Shown here: positions 18,468-27,069 of the stretch, piece by piece
How positions within the stretch are numbered: position 1 is the first letter of the stretch
Layout of the letters: every line of letters begins with the position of its first letter
Assembly: GCA_046328225.1 (NCBI GenBank)
Contig: JAXLWZ010000019.1
Location: 1 to 64,000, forward strand
Reading direction: 5' to 3'
DNA: 64,000 nt
Source of the DNA: Amarobacillus sp046328225
GTDB lineage: Bacteria; Chloroflexota; Dehalococcoidia; Tepidiformales; Tepidiformaceae
The notes under the pieces: generated by a model
Told to the model about the DNA's origin: nothing
What the model saw: the letters and a program-made list of their open reading frames with translations, nothing else
Databases searched by the model: none
Translations under genes and position numbers: made by a program

Positions 18468-18983
18468 ATGAGCCAGCACCCCCATACCTTCAGCCGCTAC
18501 TGCATGCACTGCGGCCAGCGCCTGACCACGGCCGTTCCCGAGGGCGATTCGAAGCGCCGGATGGTCTGCCTCGATTGCGGCTTCATCCATTACATCAATC
18601 CCCGGCCCGTGGCCGGCACCATCCCGGTGCGCGACGACGGGGCGATCCTGCTCGTGCGCCGGGCGATCGAGCCGCGCATGGGTAGCTGGGTCTTCCCCGG
18701 CGGCTATATGGACGTCGGGGAGACGGCCGAGGAAGCCGCCGCGCGCGAAACCCGTGAGGAAGCGCTGCTCGAGGTCGAAGACCTGCGGCTCATCGGGGTC
18801 TACACGCGCACCGAGGCGGGCGTCGTCGTGATCGTGTACGAAGCGCGTGCCCTTGGCGAGCCCGGGGCCGGCGAGGAGACGCTCGAAGTTGGCTGGTTCC
18901 CGCCCGAGGGCATCCCCTGGGACGAGCTCGCCTTCGACTCGACCGAATGGGCGCTGCGGGAGTGGGTCGCCCGCCGCGCCTGA
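18468..18983 (+). CDS. NUDIX hydrolase with zinc ribbon
   Basis: This 171-aa protein cleaves a nucleoside diphosphate linked to another moiety, probably NADH-like or ADP-ribose. The N-terminal zinc ribbon is YCMHCGQRL ... CLDCGF (about 11-40). The Nudix box is GYMDVGETAEEAAARETREE (about 84-103), with the core Glu residues present; the position usually taken by Gly after EE is not Gly. The start ATG at 18468 is 7 nt after moaE, so it may be read from the moaDE transcript. Confidence 0.88.
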   Translation: MSQHPHTFSRYCMHCGQRLTTAVPEGDSKRRMVCLDCGFIHYINPRPVAGTIPVRDDGAILLVRRAIEPRMGSWVFPGGYMDVGETAEEAAARETREEALLEVEDLRLIGVYTRTEAGVVVIVYEARALGEPGAGEETLEVGWFPPEGIPWDELAFDSTEWALREWVARRA

Positions 18984-19024
18984 CAGTTCCCCCGGCCCTC
19001 CTCGCGCACTACGCTGAGAACGTC

Positions 19025-21388
19025 ATGGACGACCACACGCTCCGCGTGCTCGAGTTCGACAAGGTGCTTGCGCTGCTCGCGGCCGAGACGGCTTTCAGCA
19101 CGGGGCGCGAGCTCGCGCTCACGGTGCGCCCCGAGACCGGCTACGCCGCCGTTCGCGCGCTCCAGCAGCAGACGGCTGAAGTTCGGCTGCTCGACCGCAT
19201 GGGCATCGACATCCCCTTCGCCGGCGCCCGCGACATCCGGCCGCTGATCCAGGCGGCATCCATCGGCCAGTCGCTGGAGCCGACGGAACTTGTCGATGCC
19301 TCCGGCACCCTGAAGGCTGCCTGGCGCGCGCGGAACGTCATCGAGCGGCTGCGCGATCGCGTGCCCGTCCTGGCCGCCATCGCCGATGAGGTCTCGGACT
19401 TCCGCCGATTCGGCGACGCCGTCGAGCAGTCGATCACTTCCCGCGGGGAGGTCGCGGACGGCGCCAGCGAGGCCCTCGCCACCACCCGCCGGGAGTTGCG
19501 CATCGCCCAGGATCGCCTGGAGCAGCGCGCGCACGCCGCCCTGGCCGATGCCATTCGCCGCGGCATCGCCCAGGAGGGGCTCCTCACCGAACGCAACGGC
19601 CGTAAGGTCATCCCCATCAAGGCGGACTACCGGGGCCACATCCAGGGCATCGTGCACGACGTGTCCTCCTCCGGCGCGACCGTGTTCCTTGAGCCCATGG
19701 GCGTCGTCGACGCGGGCAACCAGGTACGCGAACTGCAACTCGCCGAGGATCGCGAAGTGCGGCGCGTGCTGCAGCGGCTCACCTGGATCCTCGGCGAACG
19801 CCACGAAGACGCCACGCGGTCGCTGACGGCGCTCGCGAAGCTCGATGTGCTCAGCGCGAAAGCACGGCTCGCACGCAAGCTTAAGGCCGAGCTGCCCCCC
19901 GCCGGCGACCCTGATAGCTGGCTGCGCGAACGGGGCGCGGCCATTCTCGTGCGCGGCCGCCATCCCCTGCTCAGGGGCAACGTCGTCCCGACCGATATCG
20001 ATGTCGGCGGCGAGTTCCCGGGGGTGCTCATCACGGGCCCGAATACCGGCGGCAAGACCGTGGCGCTGAAGACGCTCGGGCTGCTCACGCTCATGGCGCA
20101 GGCCGGCATGGGCGTGCCCTGCGATGAAGGCAGCCAGATCGTCGTGTTCGAACGCATTTACGCCGATATCGGCGACGAACAATCGATCGAGCAGTCGCTC
20201 TCGACCTTCTCGTCGCACATGCGCAACATCACGGCGATTCTCGGGAAAGCCGGGCCGGGCACGCTCGTGCTGCTCGACGAGCTGGGAGCCGGTACCGACC
20301 CAACCGAGGGCGCGGCCCTCGCGCGAGCCATCCTGGAAACGCTGCTCGAGCGCGGCTGCACGGTCGTCGCCACCACACACCACGGCGAACTCAAAGCGTT
20401 CGCGCACAACGACCCGCGGCTGCGAAACGCGTCGGTGGAGTTCGACCTCGAAACCCTCAGCCCGACCTACCATCTGACGATCGGCCTGCCGGGCCAATCG
20501 AACGCGATCGCCATTGCGCGGCGCCTCGGGCTCGACGAACCGGTCCTGCGGCGGGCGTCAGAGCAGTTGGCGCCCGAGCACTTCGAAATGGAGACGCTAC
20601 TCAGCGAAATCCGCGAGGAACGCGCGGTCGCTGCGGAGGCGCGCCGCCGCGAGGAACTCGCCCGCGAAGAGTCCGAGGAGCTGCGCCGCGGCCTCGCCGA
20701 ACGCCGCGACCGCATCGAACAGGAGCGAGCCGGCATCCTGGACGCCGCGCACCGCGAAGCGGAGGACGAGCTCGCGGCCATCCGGCGCGAGGTCGACCAG
20801 GTACGGCGGAAGGCCGCGCTTCGCGACTTCGACCCCCGGGCCGCCGAGGAGACGCTGCGATCGCTGGACGCCAACCTCGGCCGGTTGCACGCCCGCGCGA
20901 AGGTGCAACGTCGCGACATCGAAACCCCGCCGGTCGCGCGTGCCCTCGCGCCGGGCGATGCCATCCACGTTCGCGACATCCCCCAGGTAGGCGAAGCGCT
21001 CAGCGGCGTCGGCGAGGACGGCCGCGTCGAGGTCCAGTTCGGCTCGCTTCGCATGAAGGTTTCCGTTGACCGCATCGCGAAGGTCGAGGCGCGTGCCGGC
21101 ACCGCGCCGGTGGTCATGCCCCAGAGCGCCCTTCGCCCCAACGTGCCCATGGACATCGACCTTCGCGGCCAGCGCGCGGAGGAGGCGCTCAACAACTTCG
21201 AGGCCTATCTCGACGACGCCTTCCGCGCGGGGTTGCCGTTCGTTCGCATCATCCACGGCAAGGGCACGGGAGCCCTCCGCGCGGCCATTCGCGAGGCGCT
21301 CTCCGGCCATCCCCTGGTGAGGAAGTACGAATCGGCGGCGCCCAACGAAGGCGGCGAAGGCGTCACCGTCGCGGTGCTGGCCGGGTAG
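19025..21388 (+). CDS. mutS2: Endonuclease MutS2 (MutS2 ATPase with Smr domain)
   Basis: This 787-aa protein belongs to the MutS2 family, which suppresses recombination or, in some species, acts in ribosome rescue. An N-terminal core and clamp are followed by the ATPase with Walker A GPNTGGKTVALK, STFSSHM and Walker B LVLLDELGAGTDPTEG. A Glu/Arg-rich coiled coil spans about 540-640, a KOW-like region follows, and the C-terminal Smr nuclease domain has DLRGQRAEEAL and IIHGKGTGALR. The start ATG at 19025 is chosen because the conserved N-terminus (LRVLEFDKV) begins just after it. It lies 41 nt downstream of the NUDIX gene. Confidence 0.95.
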   Translation: MDDHTLRVLEFDKVLALLAAETAFSTGRELALTVRPETGYAAVRALQQQTAEVRLLDRMGIDIPFAGARDIRPLIQAASIGQSLEPTELVDASGTLKAAWRARNVIERLRDRVPVLAAIADEVSDFRRFGDAVEQSITSRGEVADGASEALATTRRELRIAQDRLEQRAHAALADAIRRGIAQEGLLTERNGRKVIPIKADYRGHIQGIVHDVSSSGATVFLEPMGVVDAGNQVRELQLAEDREVRRVLQRLTWILGERHEDATRSLTALAKLDVLSAKARLARKLKAELPPAGDPDSWLRERGAAILVRGRHPLLRGNVVPTDIDVGGEFPGVLITGPNTGGKTVALKTLGLLTLMAQAGMGVPCDEGSQIVVFERIYADIGDEQSIEQSLSTFSSHMRNITAILGKAGPGTLVLLDELGAGTDPTEGAALARAILETLLERGCTVVATTHHGELKAFAHNDPRLRNASVEFDLETLSPTYHLTIGLPGQSNAIAIARRLGLDEPVLRRASEQLAPEHFEMETLLSEIREERAVAAEARRREELAREESEELRRGLAERRDRIEQERAGILDAAHREAEDELAAIRREVDQVRRKAALRDFDPRAAEETLRSLDANLGRLHARAKVQRRDIETPPVARALAPGDAIHVRDIPQVGEALSGVGEDGRVEVQFGSLRMKVSVDRIAKVEARAGTAPVVMPQSALRPNVPMDIDLRGQRAEEALNNFEAYLDDAFRAGLPFVRIIHGKGTGALRAAIREALSGHPLVRKYESAAPNEGGEGVTVAVLAG

Positions 21389-21400
21389 CCGTCTGGGAGT

Positions 21401-22162
21401 TCACGGCTTCGCCACCGCCTCCTCGGCCCATGCCTGGATGGTCCTGGCGACCAGAACATGCGCTTCGGCCGTGATGTGGAGGCCGTCCGGGTAGTACCAG
21501 CTGTCGCGGTCGTCGGTGTGGAGTTCGTTCAGGTTGATGTAATCGCACCGCGAGGCGCGCGCCGCGGCGCGGACATCGGCGTAGAAGCGAGTGAGGAGTT
21601 CGGCGCCACGCCGCTGCTCGCGCCGGGAGCCCTCGGGCACGCGCACGAAGCCCTGGAACGCGACCGCCCGCACATGTTCCTCGCGGGCGATACGCCGGAG
21701 TGCCGTGTTCGTGCCCTCCAGCACCGTCTCGTACGAACTGACCGGCGCCGCCCCCAGGACGGCGCGGCTCAACCTCCGCGCGAGTCGATTCGCGTGCGTG
21801 GCGGTGGCCCCGCGGTCGCGGGTGACAGCGTCGAAACGTGCCTCGAATCGCGTGTACAGCCGCCCGGCGCGCTCGCCGTATCGCCGTCGCACGCCCGGCC
21901 CGACCATCGGCTGCAGGAAGGCGAAGGGCGTCATCGTGAGCACCACGAGGTCGGGCTCGTGCCGCGCGAGTTCGCGGTCGAGATACGCCTGCGCGCCCGA
22001 GGCGTGGGAATAGAACGTGCGAAAGGTGACCTCCACCGGCCGTCCGAGCGCCGCCGGCAGCGCCCCCGCGAGCAACGCCGGCCACGGCTGCGCCCCTCCG
22101 GGGAGCGACGCCCCTGCGGAGTTGCTCTGCCCCAGGACCAACACCCGAAGCGCCTCGCTCAC
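21401..22162 (-). CDS. SGNH/GDSL-like hydrolase
   Basis: This 253-aa protein (GTG start) begins LRVLVLGQSNSAGA, block I of the SGNH fold with the nucleophile Ser. The C-terminal block with the catalytic Asp-His is PDGLHITAEAHVLVA. It is probably an esterase or acetylhydrolase acting on carbohydrate or lipid. No signal peptide is evident from GTG 22162. An in-frame ATG at 22258 would add 32 basic and Pro-rich residues read through an 11-base homopolymer; the GTG start seems better because the fold begins there. It faces away from copy B of the lamin-tail gene and converges on mutS2. Confidence 0.78.
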   Translation of the reverse strand: MSEALRVLVLGQSNSAGASLPGGAQPWPALLAGALPAALGRPVEVTFRTFYSHASGAQAYLDRELARHEPDLVVLTMTPFAFLQPMVGPGVRRRYGERAGRLYTRFEARFDAVTRDRGATATHANRLARRLSRAVLGAAPVSSYETVLEGTNTALRRIAREEHVRAVAFQGFVRVPEGSRREQRRGAELLTRFYADVRAAARASRCDYINLNELHTDDRDSWYYPDGLHITAEAHVLVARTIQAWAEEAVAKP

Positions 22163-22202
22163 AACCCGAGTGTGCCGCCCCCCGCGCCCAACGCCAAATC
22201 GC

Positions 22203-22213
22203 GGGGGGGGGGG
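22203..22213. repeat. Poly-G tract of 11 bases
   Basis: Eleven consecutive G on the plus strand lie between the SGNH hydrolase start and the copy B promoter. Such tracts are prone to slippage; here it could alter promoter geometry or, if the SGNH gene starts at 22258, its frame. Confidence 0.8.
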
Positions 22214-22219
22214 CGGCCG

Positions 22220-22280
22220 ATTGTGAACGTTCCGACGTGTCCGCTTACGTCGCCGCATCGGCTCCTGCTAGGATGCCGCG
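22220..22280 (+). promoter_or_regulatory. Promoter and conserved upstream element of copy B
   Basis: ATTGTGAACGTTC (22220-22232) and TAGGAT (22269-22274) match the same elements before copy A. TAGGAT ends 6 nt before the ATG at 22281, which predicts a leaderless transcript. A TTACGT 18 nt upstream of the -10 box is a weak -35 candidate not conserved in copy A. Confidence 0.5.
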
Positions 22281-24382
22281 ATGCTCGGGCGGACGTTGGT
22301 GGCGGCAGGCGCGGTGGGCCTGCTGGCCGTGCTCGTGAGTGTGTCTGGCGCGGCCGGGAGCGGGAGCGAACTGCTTCAGAATGGTGGGTTCGAGTCGTGG
22401 GCGGGGGATAACCCGGATGGCTGGAGCGTGTCCGCGGGGTCGTCGGTGGCGCGCGCGGACGATGGTGCGACCGGGTCGGGGGCGCGGCTGTCGATGTCGT
22501 CGGGGCGAATCTTCCAGAACGTGTTGGCCACCCCGTTCGTCTTCTATACCGCGAATGTCGATGTCCGCCGTGATTCGGACCCGGCGAGCAGCGTGACCCT
22601 GCGCCTGACGTTCCTGAGTGGCGGGCTCGCGGCGCTGGATGTCGCGCAGGTTGCGGTGCCGCAGGGCCATGGATGGACCCAGGCGAGCGTGACGGCGACG
22701 GCGCCCGCGAACACCGCGTTCGTGACGTTCGCCGTGGAGCTGACGGCGGGCGCCGGCGGCGCGATCACGGTGGACGACGCCTCGCTGGCGGCGCAAACCC
22801 CGCAGCTCACGCCGACGTCGACGGAGACCGCGACGCCAACGGTTACGGCGACGGCGACATCGACCACGTCCGGCGGTAGCTCGCCGACGGTGTCCGTCGC
22901 GACGCCGACGCGCACGGCGACGGCCACGCGCACGCCGACCGCCACCCGCACCTCGACGCGCACGCCGACGCCGACGCGCGCTGCGACGCGGACGCCCGCG
23001 GCCGGCACGCCCACGCCGGCAGCCTCACCGGCCACGTTCGTGGATGACGGTGCGGGCGGGCTGCTGGTGAACGGCGGCTTCGAAGCCACGGACGGAGACG
23101 GCCGGCCCGCGGGGTGGCAGAAGGTCGGCGGCGACTTCTTCTTCGACGGTGCTGCGCGCTCGGGGCGTGGTGCCGCGGGACTGTCCTCGAGCACGGCGAC
23201 CACGCGCTGGATCCACCAGGTCGTGCCCGTTGATGGCGGCGTTATCGCGCGACCGCGTTCGCGCGCGTGGTCGACGGCGATGCCGAAGTGTTCCTGCGGC
23301 TGAGCTGGTACGCGAGCTGCGATGGCAGCGGCGTCGCGCTCGCGCAGTCCGAGAGCCAAGCGTGGGCCGCGGACACCTGGGAGCTGCTCGATACCGGCCC
23401 CGTGCAGGCGCCCGCCGGTGCCGGCTCGGTGCGCTTCAGGCTGATGCTGCGGCCGCTCGCCGGGGAGGCCCGCGCCGCCTTCGACGACGCCGTATTCGAT
23501 GCCGTCGAGGAGCCGGCACCAGTCGCGAGCCCGGCGGCAGCCGCGACCACCGCCGTCACCGCATCGGCGACTCGCGGCTCCGCCAACCTTGGGGCGACGG
23601 CGACGCGCGCGGCATCCACCTCGCGACCGGCGACACCCGGTTTGGTGGTGTCACCCCCGTTGCCCGGTGCGACGACGCTGCGGCTCTCCGAAGTTCTTAT
23701 CCGGCCGGGCGGCGAGGGTCGCGACGTCGACTTCGAGTGGGTGGAACTGGTGAACACCGGCACGGATCCCGTCGATCTCGCGGGCTGGCGTTTGGGCGAC
23801 GCGGCCCAGATGGACAACCTCCCAGCGGCGGTGGTCCCAGCCGGTGGCTATGCCGTGGTGGCGGCGAAGGCGGCGGTGCTCCCCGCCGGGGTCATCGTCG
23901 TGCGGGTGGCCGATGGCGCCATTGGCCGGGGCATCAACAACGGCGGCGACGTGCTGCGGCTGGCCGCCCCCGACGGTCGCGAGGTCGATGCGATCTCCTT
24001 CGGCGACAACGAGGACGCGTTCTCTCCGGCGCCACCGGCGCCCGGCGAAGGGGAAACGCTCGGTCTGCGCGACCCGTCATCCGAACGCGGCGCCGATGCC
24101 TGGGCCATCACCCTGCGGCCGACGCCGGGCGCGCCGAACCTCTTCCCGCCGTCCTCATCGCCGACCACCCGCAAGGGCGCCACACCAGCACCGTCGCACG
24201 ACCGCGCCGCCGTCGCAGGCAGCGAGATCACCCTCGAATCCGCCGGTGGCAACGGCGAGAAGGCCGCGTTTGCCATCGTCGCCGCCTTCGCTGCGGCCGC
24301 AGGCACCGTCGCCTGGAAGCGCCACGCCCTCCGCGCCCTCCTCCGCCGCGACCCCACCCCACCACCCCGCCCGCCCCTATGA
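22281..24382 (+). pseudogene. Lamin-tail-domain surface protein, copy B, broken by a frameshift near 23240
   Basis: Read as one gene it has an export signal (residues 1-26) and a binding-like segment with NGGFESWAG. It then has a Thr/Pro/Arg linker with repeated TPT and TRT units, a second NGGFEATDG segment, and a lamin-tail domain (LRLSEVLIRPGG, FEWVELVNTG, LAGWRLGD, INNGGDVLRL). It closes with a C-terminal membrane helix (AAFAIVAAFAAAAGTVAW) and a basic tail. The frame is lost at about 23240: relative to copy A, 4 nt are missing in the codons for a Gly-Trp/Gly-Tyr pair. The first frame stops at 23303 and the rest continues in another frame to 24382. It may be a real pseudogene, a phase or recombination product, or a sequencing error. 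Confidence 0.75.
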
Positions 24383-24383
24383 T
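24378..24383 (+). promoter_or_regulatory. -10 box of the IPP isomerase gene
   Basis: TATGAT overlaps the stop codon of lamin-tail copy B and would give a leader of about 24 nt before the TTG start at 24413. Confidence 0.4.
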
Positions 24384-24412
24384 GGTCCTGCCCGGACCCC
24401 CCGGGCGCGGGT

Positions 24413-25456
24413 TTGGGATTGACCGATGACATCGCGCGCCGCAAACAGGACCACCTCGACGTCGTTCGCGACCAGGATGTGACGTCCGCGCTGAGCGCCG
24501 GGTGGGAGCGGTTCCGGTTCGTCCACGATGCGCTTCCGGATATCGACTTGGCGGACGTCTCGCTCGCGGCGGAGGCGTTCGGCAAGCGGCTGGCGGCACC
24601 TCTTCTGCTTTCGTCCATGACCGGCGGCACACCCGAGACGGCGGCCGTGAACCGGCGGCTCGCGTCCGTGGCCCAGCACCTCGGGTTGGCGATGGGCGTC
24701 GGCTCGCAGCGCATCGCGCTCCAGGCACCGCGCGACGTCGGCCACTTCGCCGTGCGCGACATCGCCCCGGACATCCTGCTCTTCGCGAACCTCGGGGCGG
24801 TCCAGCTCAACTACGGGTTCACGCCCGGAGATTGCGCGTGGCTCGTCCAATCGCTCGGCGCCGACGCGCTCATCCTGCATCTGAACCCGCTGCAGGAAGC
24901 GCTGCAAGAAGGTGGCGACACGCGCTTCGGCGGCCTCATCGAGCGCATCGGCGAGGTTTGCCGCGCCCTCACCGTGCCCGTGGTGGTCAAGGAAGTGGGT
25001 TGGGGGCTCTCCGCGCGCGTGTCGGAGCAGCTCGCGGCCGCCGGGGTTGCCGGTATCGATGTGGCGGGCGCGGGTGGCACCTCATGGAGCGAAGTCGAAC
25101 GCCACCGCGCCACGGACCCGCTCCTGCGCGAGGTCGCCGCGGCGTTCCGAGGCTGGGGCATCCCGACGGCGGAGGCGCTCATCGAGGTCCGCGCCGCCCT
25201 GCCGGGCGGATTCATCATCGCCAGCGGAGGCATCGCCAACGGGGTCGATGCCGCGAAGGCGCTCGCGCTCGGCGCGGACCTGTGCGGGCTTGCCGCGCCG
25301 GTGATCCAGGCTGCGCTTCGCTCCGAGGACGACGCGGAGTTCGCGCTGCGCGTGGTCATCGAGCAGCTGCGGGTCGCGATGTTCGCCGCCGGCATCTCCA
25401 CCGTCCCGGCGATGCGGACTGCGCCCGGCCTGTTACGTGAGGTTGTTCACGATTAA
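24413..25456 (+). CDS. fni: Type II isopentenyl-diphosphate delta-isomerase
   Basis: This FMN- and NADPH-dependent enzyme interconverts isopentenyl and dimethylallyl diphosphate for isoprenoid synthesis. It has 347 aa, normal for the family. Typical TIM-barrel motifs are RRKQDHLDVV, LLLSSMTGG, MGVGSQR, FANLGAVQL, HLNPLQEALQ, KEVGWGLS, DVAGAGGTSW and IASGGIANG. The start is TTG 24413, because the conserved N-terminus begins right there and no ATG fits. No other isoprenoid gene is adjacent. Confidence 0.95.
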   Translation: MGLTDDIARRKQDHLDVVRDQDVTSALSAGWERFRFVHDALPDIDLADVSLAAEAFGKRLAAPLLLSSMTGGTPETAAVNRRLASVAQHLGLAMGVGSQRIALQAPRDVGHFAVRDIAPDILLFANLGAVQLNYGFTPGDCAWLVQSLGADALILHLNPLQEALQEGGDTRFGGLIERIGEVCRALTVPVVVKEVGWGLSARVSEQLAAAGVAGIDVAGAGGTSWSEVERHRATDPLLREVAAAFRGWGIPTAEALIEVRAALPGGFIIASGGIANGVDAAKALALGADLCGLAAPVIQAALRSEDDAEFALRVVIEQLRVAMFAAGISTVPAMRTAPGLLREVVHD

Positions 25457-25481
25457 ACGCGCCCGTTCTTGCGTTCGGCGC

Positions 25482-25493
25482 TACGCTCGACCG
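25482..25493 (+). promoter_or_regulatory. Possible leaderless promoter
   Basis: TACGCT (25482-25487) ends 6 nt before the GTG at 25494, the same geometry as moaD and both lamin-tail genes. Confidence 0.4.
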
Positions 25494-26234
25494 GTGAAGA
25501 TCCTCCGTCTCACGACCAGCAACGAACTGATTCACCAGGGTCCCGGCTCGCGGCTCGATTGGCTCCAGCGCCTGGGTCGCGAGCAGTACGGCGACTCCTT
25601 CGAGATCGTGTCGCGCACCGTCTGGCCGGATGCCCGCCTCCCACGCAGCGTCGCCAAATGGATGGGCGAGGAGCAACCCGATGTCGTCTGGATGCTCGTC
25701 CCGAGCTTCTGGTTCGAGTACCTCTCCGTGCCGAAGATGCTCAGCCGGAAGTTCGGCCGGGTTGGGAAACTGGCGTCCGACGCGGGCTTCAAGGCCGCCG
25801 ACGTGCCTGTGCTCGCGCACAATGCGGTGTTCCGCACCGGGCGCCGCCTGCTGCAGCGCACCATCGGCGGCGACCCGCACTTCACCACGGACGAGCTGTA
25901 CGCGACGGTCGAGGAGATCGCGCGAATCGTGCTGCGGGACGAAGGCGCCCAGTTCGTGGTCTACGGGCCGCACTCCTACCAGAACTTCTCCGCCAGCCGG
26001 AAGCAGGAGCGAGCCACCCTGCGCCGGCGCACGGACCTCATTCGCCGGATGCGGGCGCTCGGCGCGGAGCTGCACTTCGTGGTCGAAGCACCGGACCGCG
26101 CGCGCTGGCAAACCGACGGCGAAGTCGAGAAGCATACGGACCGGTTCCACATGGCGGCCGAGGTACAACGGCCGCTCGCGGAAGCTGAGTTGCGGATACT
26201 CGCCCGTGCGGTGGGCCGCGAAGTGCCTGCCTAG
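25494..26234 (+). CDS. Uncharacterised protein, possibly SGNH-like
   Basis: This 246-aa cytoplasmic protein starts at GTG 25494. I do not recognise a named family. It opens with a strand and a loop (LRLTTSNELIHQGPG) and has a central YGPHSYQNFS. It ends with TDRFHMAAEVQRPLAEAEL, whose Asp-x-x-His resembles the last block of SGNH hydrolases. The first-block Ser (TTSNEL) is compatible with that fold but without the usual GDSL spacing. It lies 37 nt after the IPP isomerase, and its stop overlaps that of the convergent regulator gene by 3 nt. A carbohydrate or lipid esterase role is only a guess. Confidence 0.6.
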   Translation: MKILRLTTSNELIHQGPGSRLDWLQRLGREQYGDSFEIVSRTVWPDARLPRSVAKWMGEEQPDVVWMLVPSFWFEYLSVPKMLSRKFGRVGKLASDAGFKAADVPVLAHNAVFRTGRRLLQRTIGGDPHFTTDELYATVEEIARIVLRDEGAQFVVYGPHSYQNFSASRKQERATLRRRTDLIRRMRALGAELHFVVEAPDRARWQTDGEVEKHTDRFHMAAEVQRPLAEAELRILARAVGREVPA

Positions 26235-26839
26235 CTCGTCGTCGGGCGGGCGCGAAACTCGCAGTACACGTGCCCGCCCGGCTTCGATGTCCCACGCACC
26301 GTCTCGAAGCCCGGCATCAGTTCGCGGATGACCTCGAGTTCGACGTCGCACACAAGCGGCACTTCACGGGCGAGCGAGCCGATGGGGCACTGGTGCACGC
26401 GTACCGTCAGCTCGCCAGCGGGTGACTCCTCGAACGACATAACGGCGCCGTCCGTGGCGGCGAACTCCACCGCGCTCCGTGCGCCCTCGCGTGCGCCCCG
26501 CCCCTGGAGCCAGTCCTCGAACACGCCACGGAAGTGGGTCCGCAGCCATGTGCTCATCGTCTGCGGCCTGGTTTCCGCGCAATGCCGCGCCAGTGTCACC
26601 AGCAGCCTCAACGATGCGTCCGGGACGTACTGGTCGGCGGCCGGTGTCGTAGTGTAGACCGTGCGCGGCCGGCCGCGGACGTGCCCCTCACGAGCGGCCG
26701 AGCCGACGACGAGGCCCATCGCCTCCAGCACGCCGAGATGCTGGCGGACGGCCGTGTCCGTCTGTACCAGCCGCTCCGCGAGCGCGAAGGCATCACGCTC
26801 CGGTGCGGTCTTCAGCAGGCGAAGGAGCCGGTACTGCAT
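26231..26839 (-). CDS. SufR-like winged-helix regulator with probable Fe-S site
   Basis: This 202-aa transcription factor has a winged helix at about 1-65, with recognition part TDTAVRQHLGVLEAMGLV. Its C-terminal sensor has Cys151, Cys164 and Cys193. The spacing is C-x12-C-x28-C, which matches the SufR pattern CX12CX13CX14C with the third Cys replaced by Phe178. SufR proteins bind a [4Fe-4S] cluster and repress Fe-S assembly or stress genes. No other ATG, GTG or TTG exists between the upstream in-frame stop and this ATG. Two overlapping palindromes lie 70-100 nt upstream, so self-regulation is likely. No suf genes are nearby; the oxidative gene set downstream may be its target. Confidence 0.8.
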   Translation of the reverse strand: MQYRLLRLLKTAPERDAFALAERLVQTDTAVRQHLGVLEAMGLVVGSAAREGHVRGRPRTVYTTTPAADQYVPDASLRLLVTLARHCAETRPQTMSTWLRTHFRGVFEDWLQGRGAREGARSAVEFAATDGAVMSFEESPAGELTVRVHQCPIGSLAREVPLVCDVELEVIRELMPGFETVRGTSKPGGHVYCEFRARPTTS

Positions 26840-26908
26840 CGCTGTCAGCGCCGGCGGCTCATCCGGGAGTTGGCTTGTGGTGGGGTGGTTGCCCCCGCTC
26901 TGGCGGAT

Positions 26909-26940
26909 CGTTGCGCAACGTTCGAAATCCCTTTCGAACG
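26909..26940. promoter_or_regulatory. Two overlapping perfect palindromes upstream of the SufR-like gene
   Basis: CGTTGCGCAACG (26909-26920) is a 12-bp perfect palindrome. It shares its last two bases with CGTTCGAAA-TCCC-TTTCGAACG (26919-26940), a 9-bp inverted repeat with a 4-nt spacer. Both lie in the 230-bp gap 26840-27069, whose distal part (26990-27060) is unusually AT-rich and could hold promoters. This looks like a dimer-binding operator region. Confidence 0.6.
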
Positions 26941-27069
26941 CGGGATGTTAGCCGCTTTTTCGCTTCGCACAGCGGGTTTCTGGGCAATTCGCCGTTAGAT
27001 GACGCTTTTCAAAGAAAAACTACTTCGTGCTCCAATAGACATAGATATCCCACCGCCATCTGTGCGATT

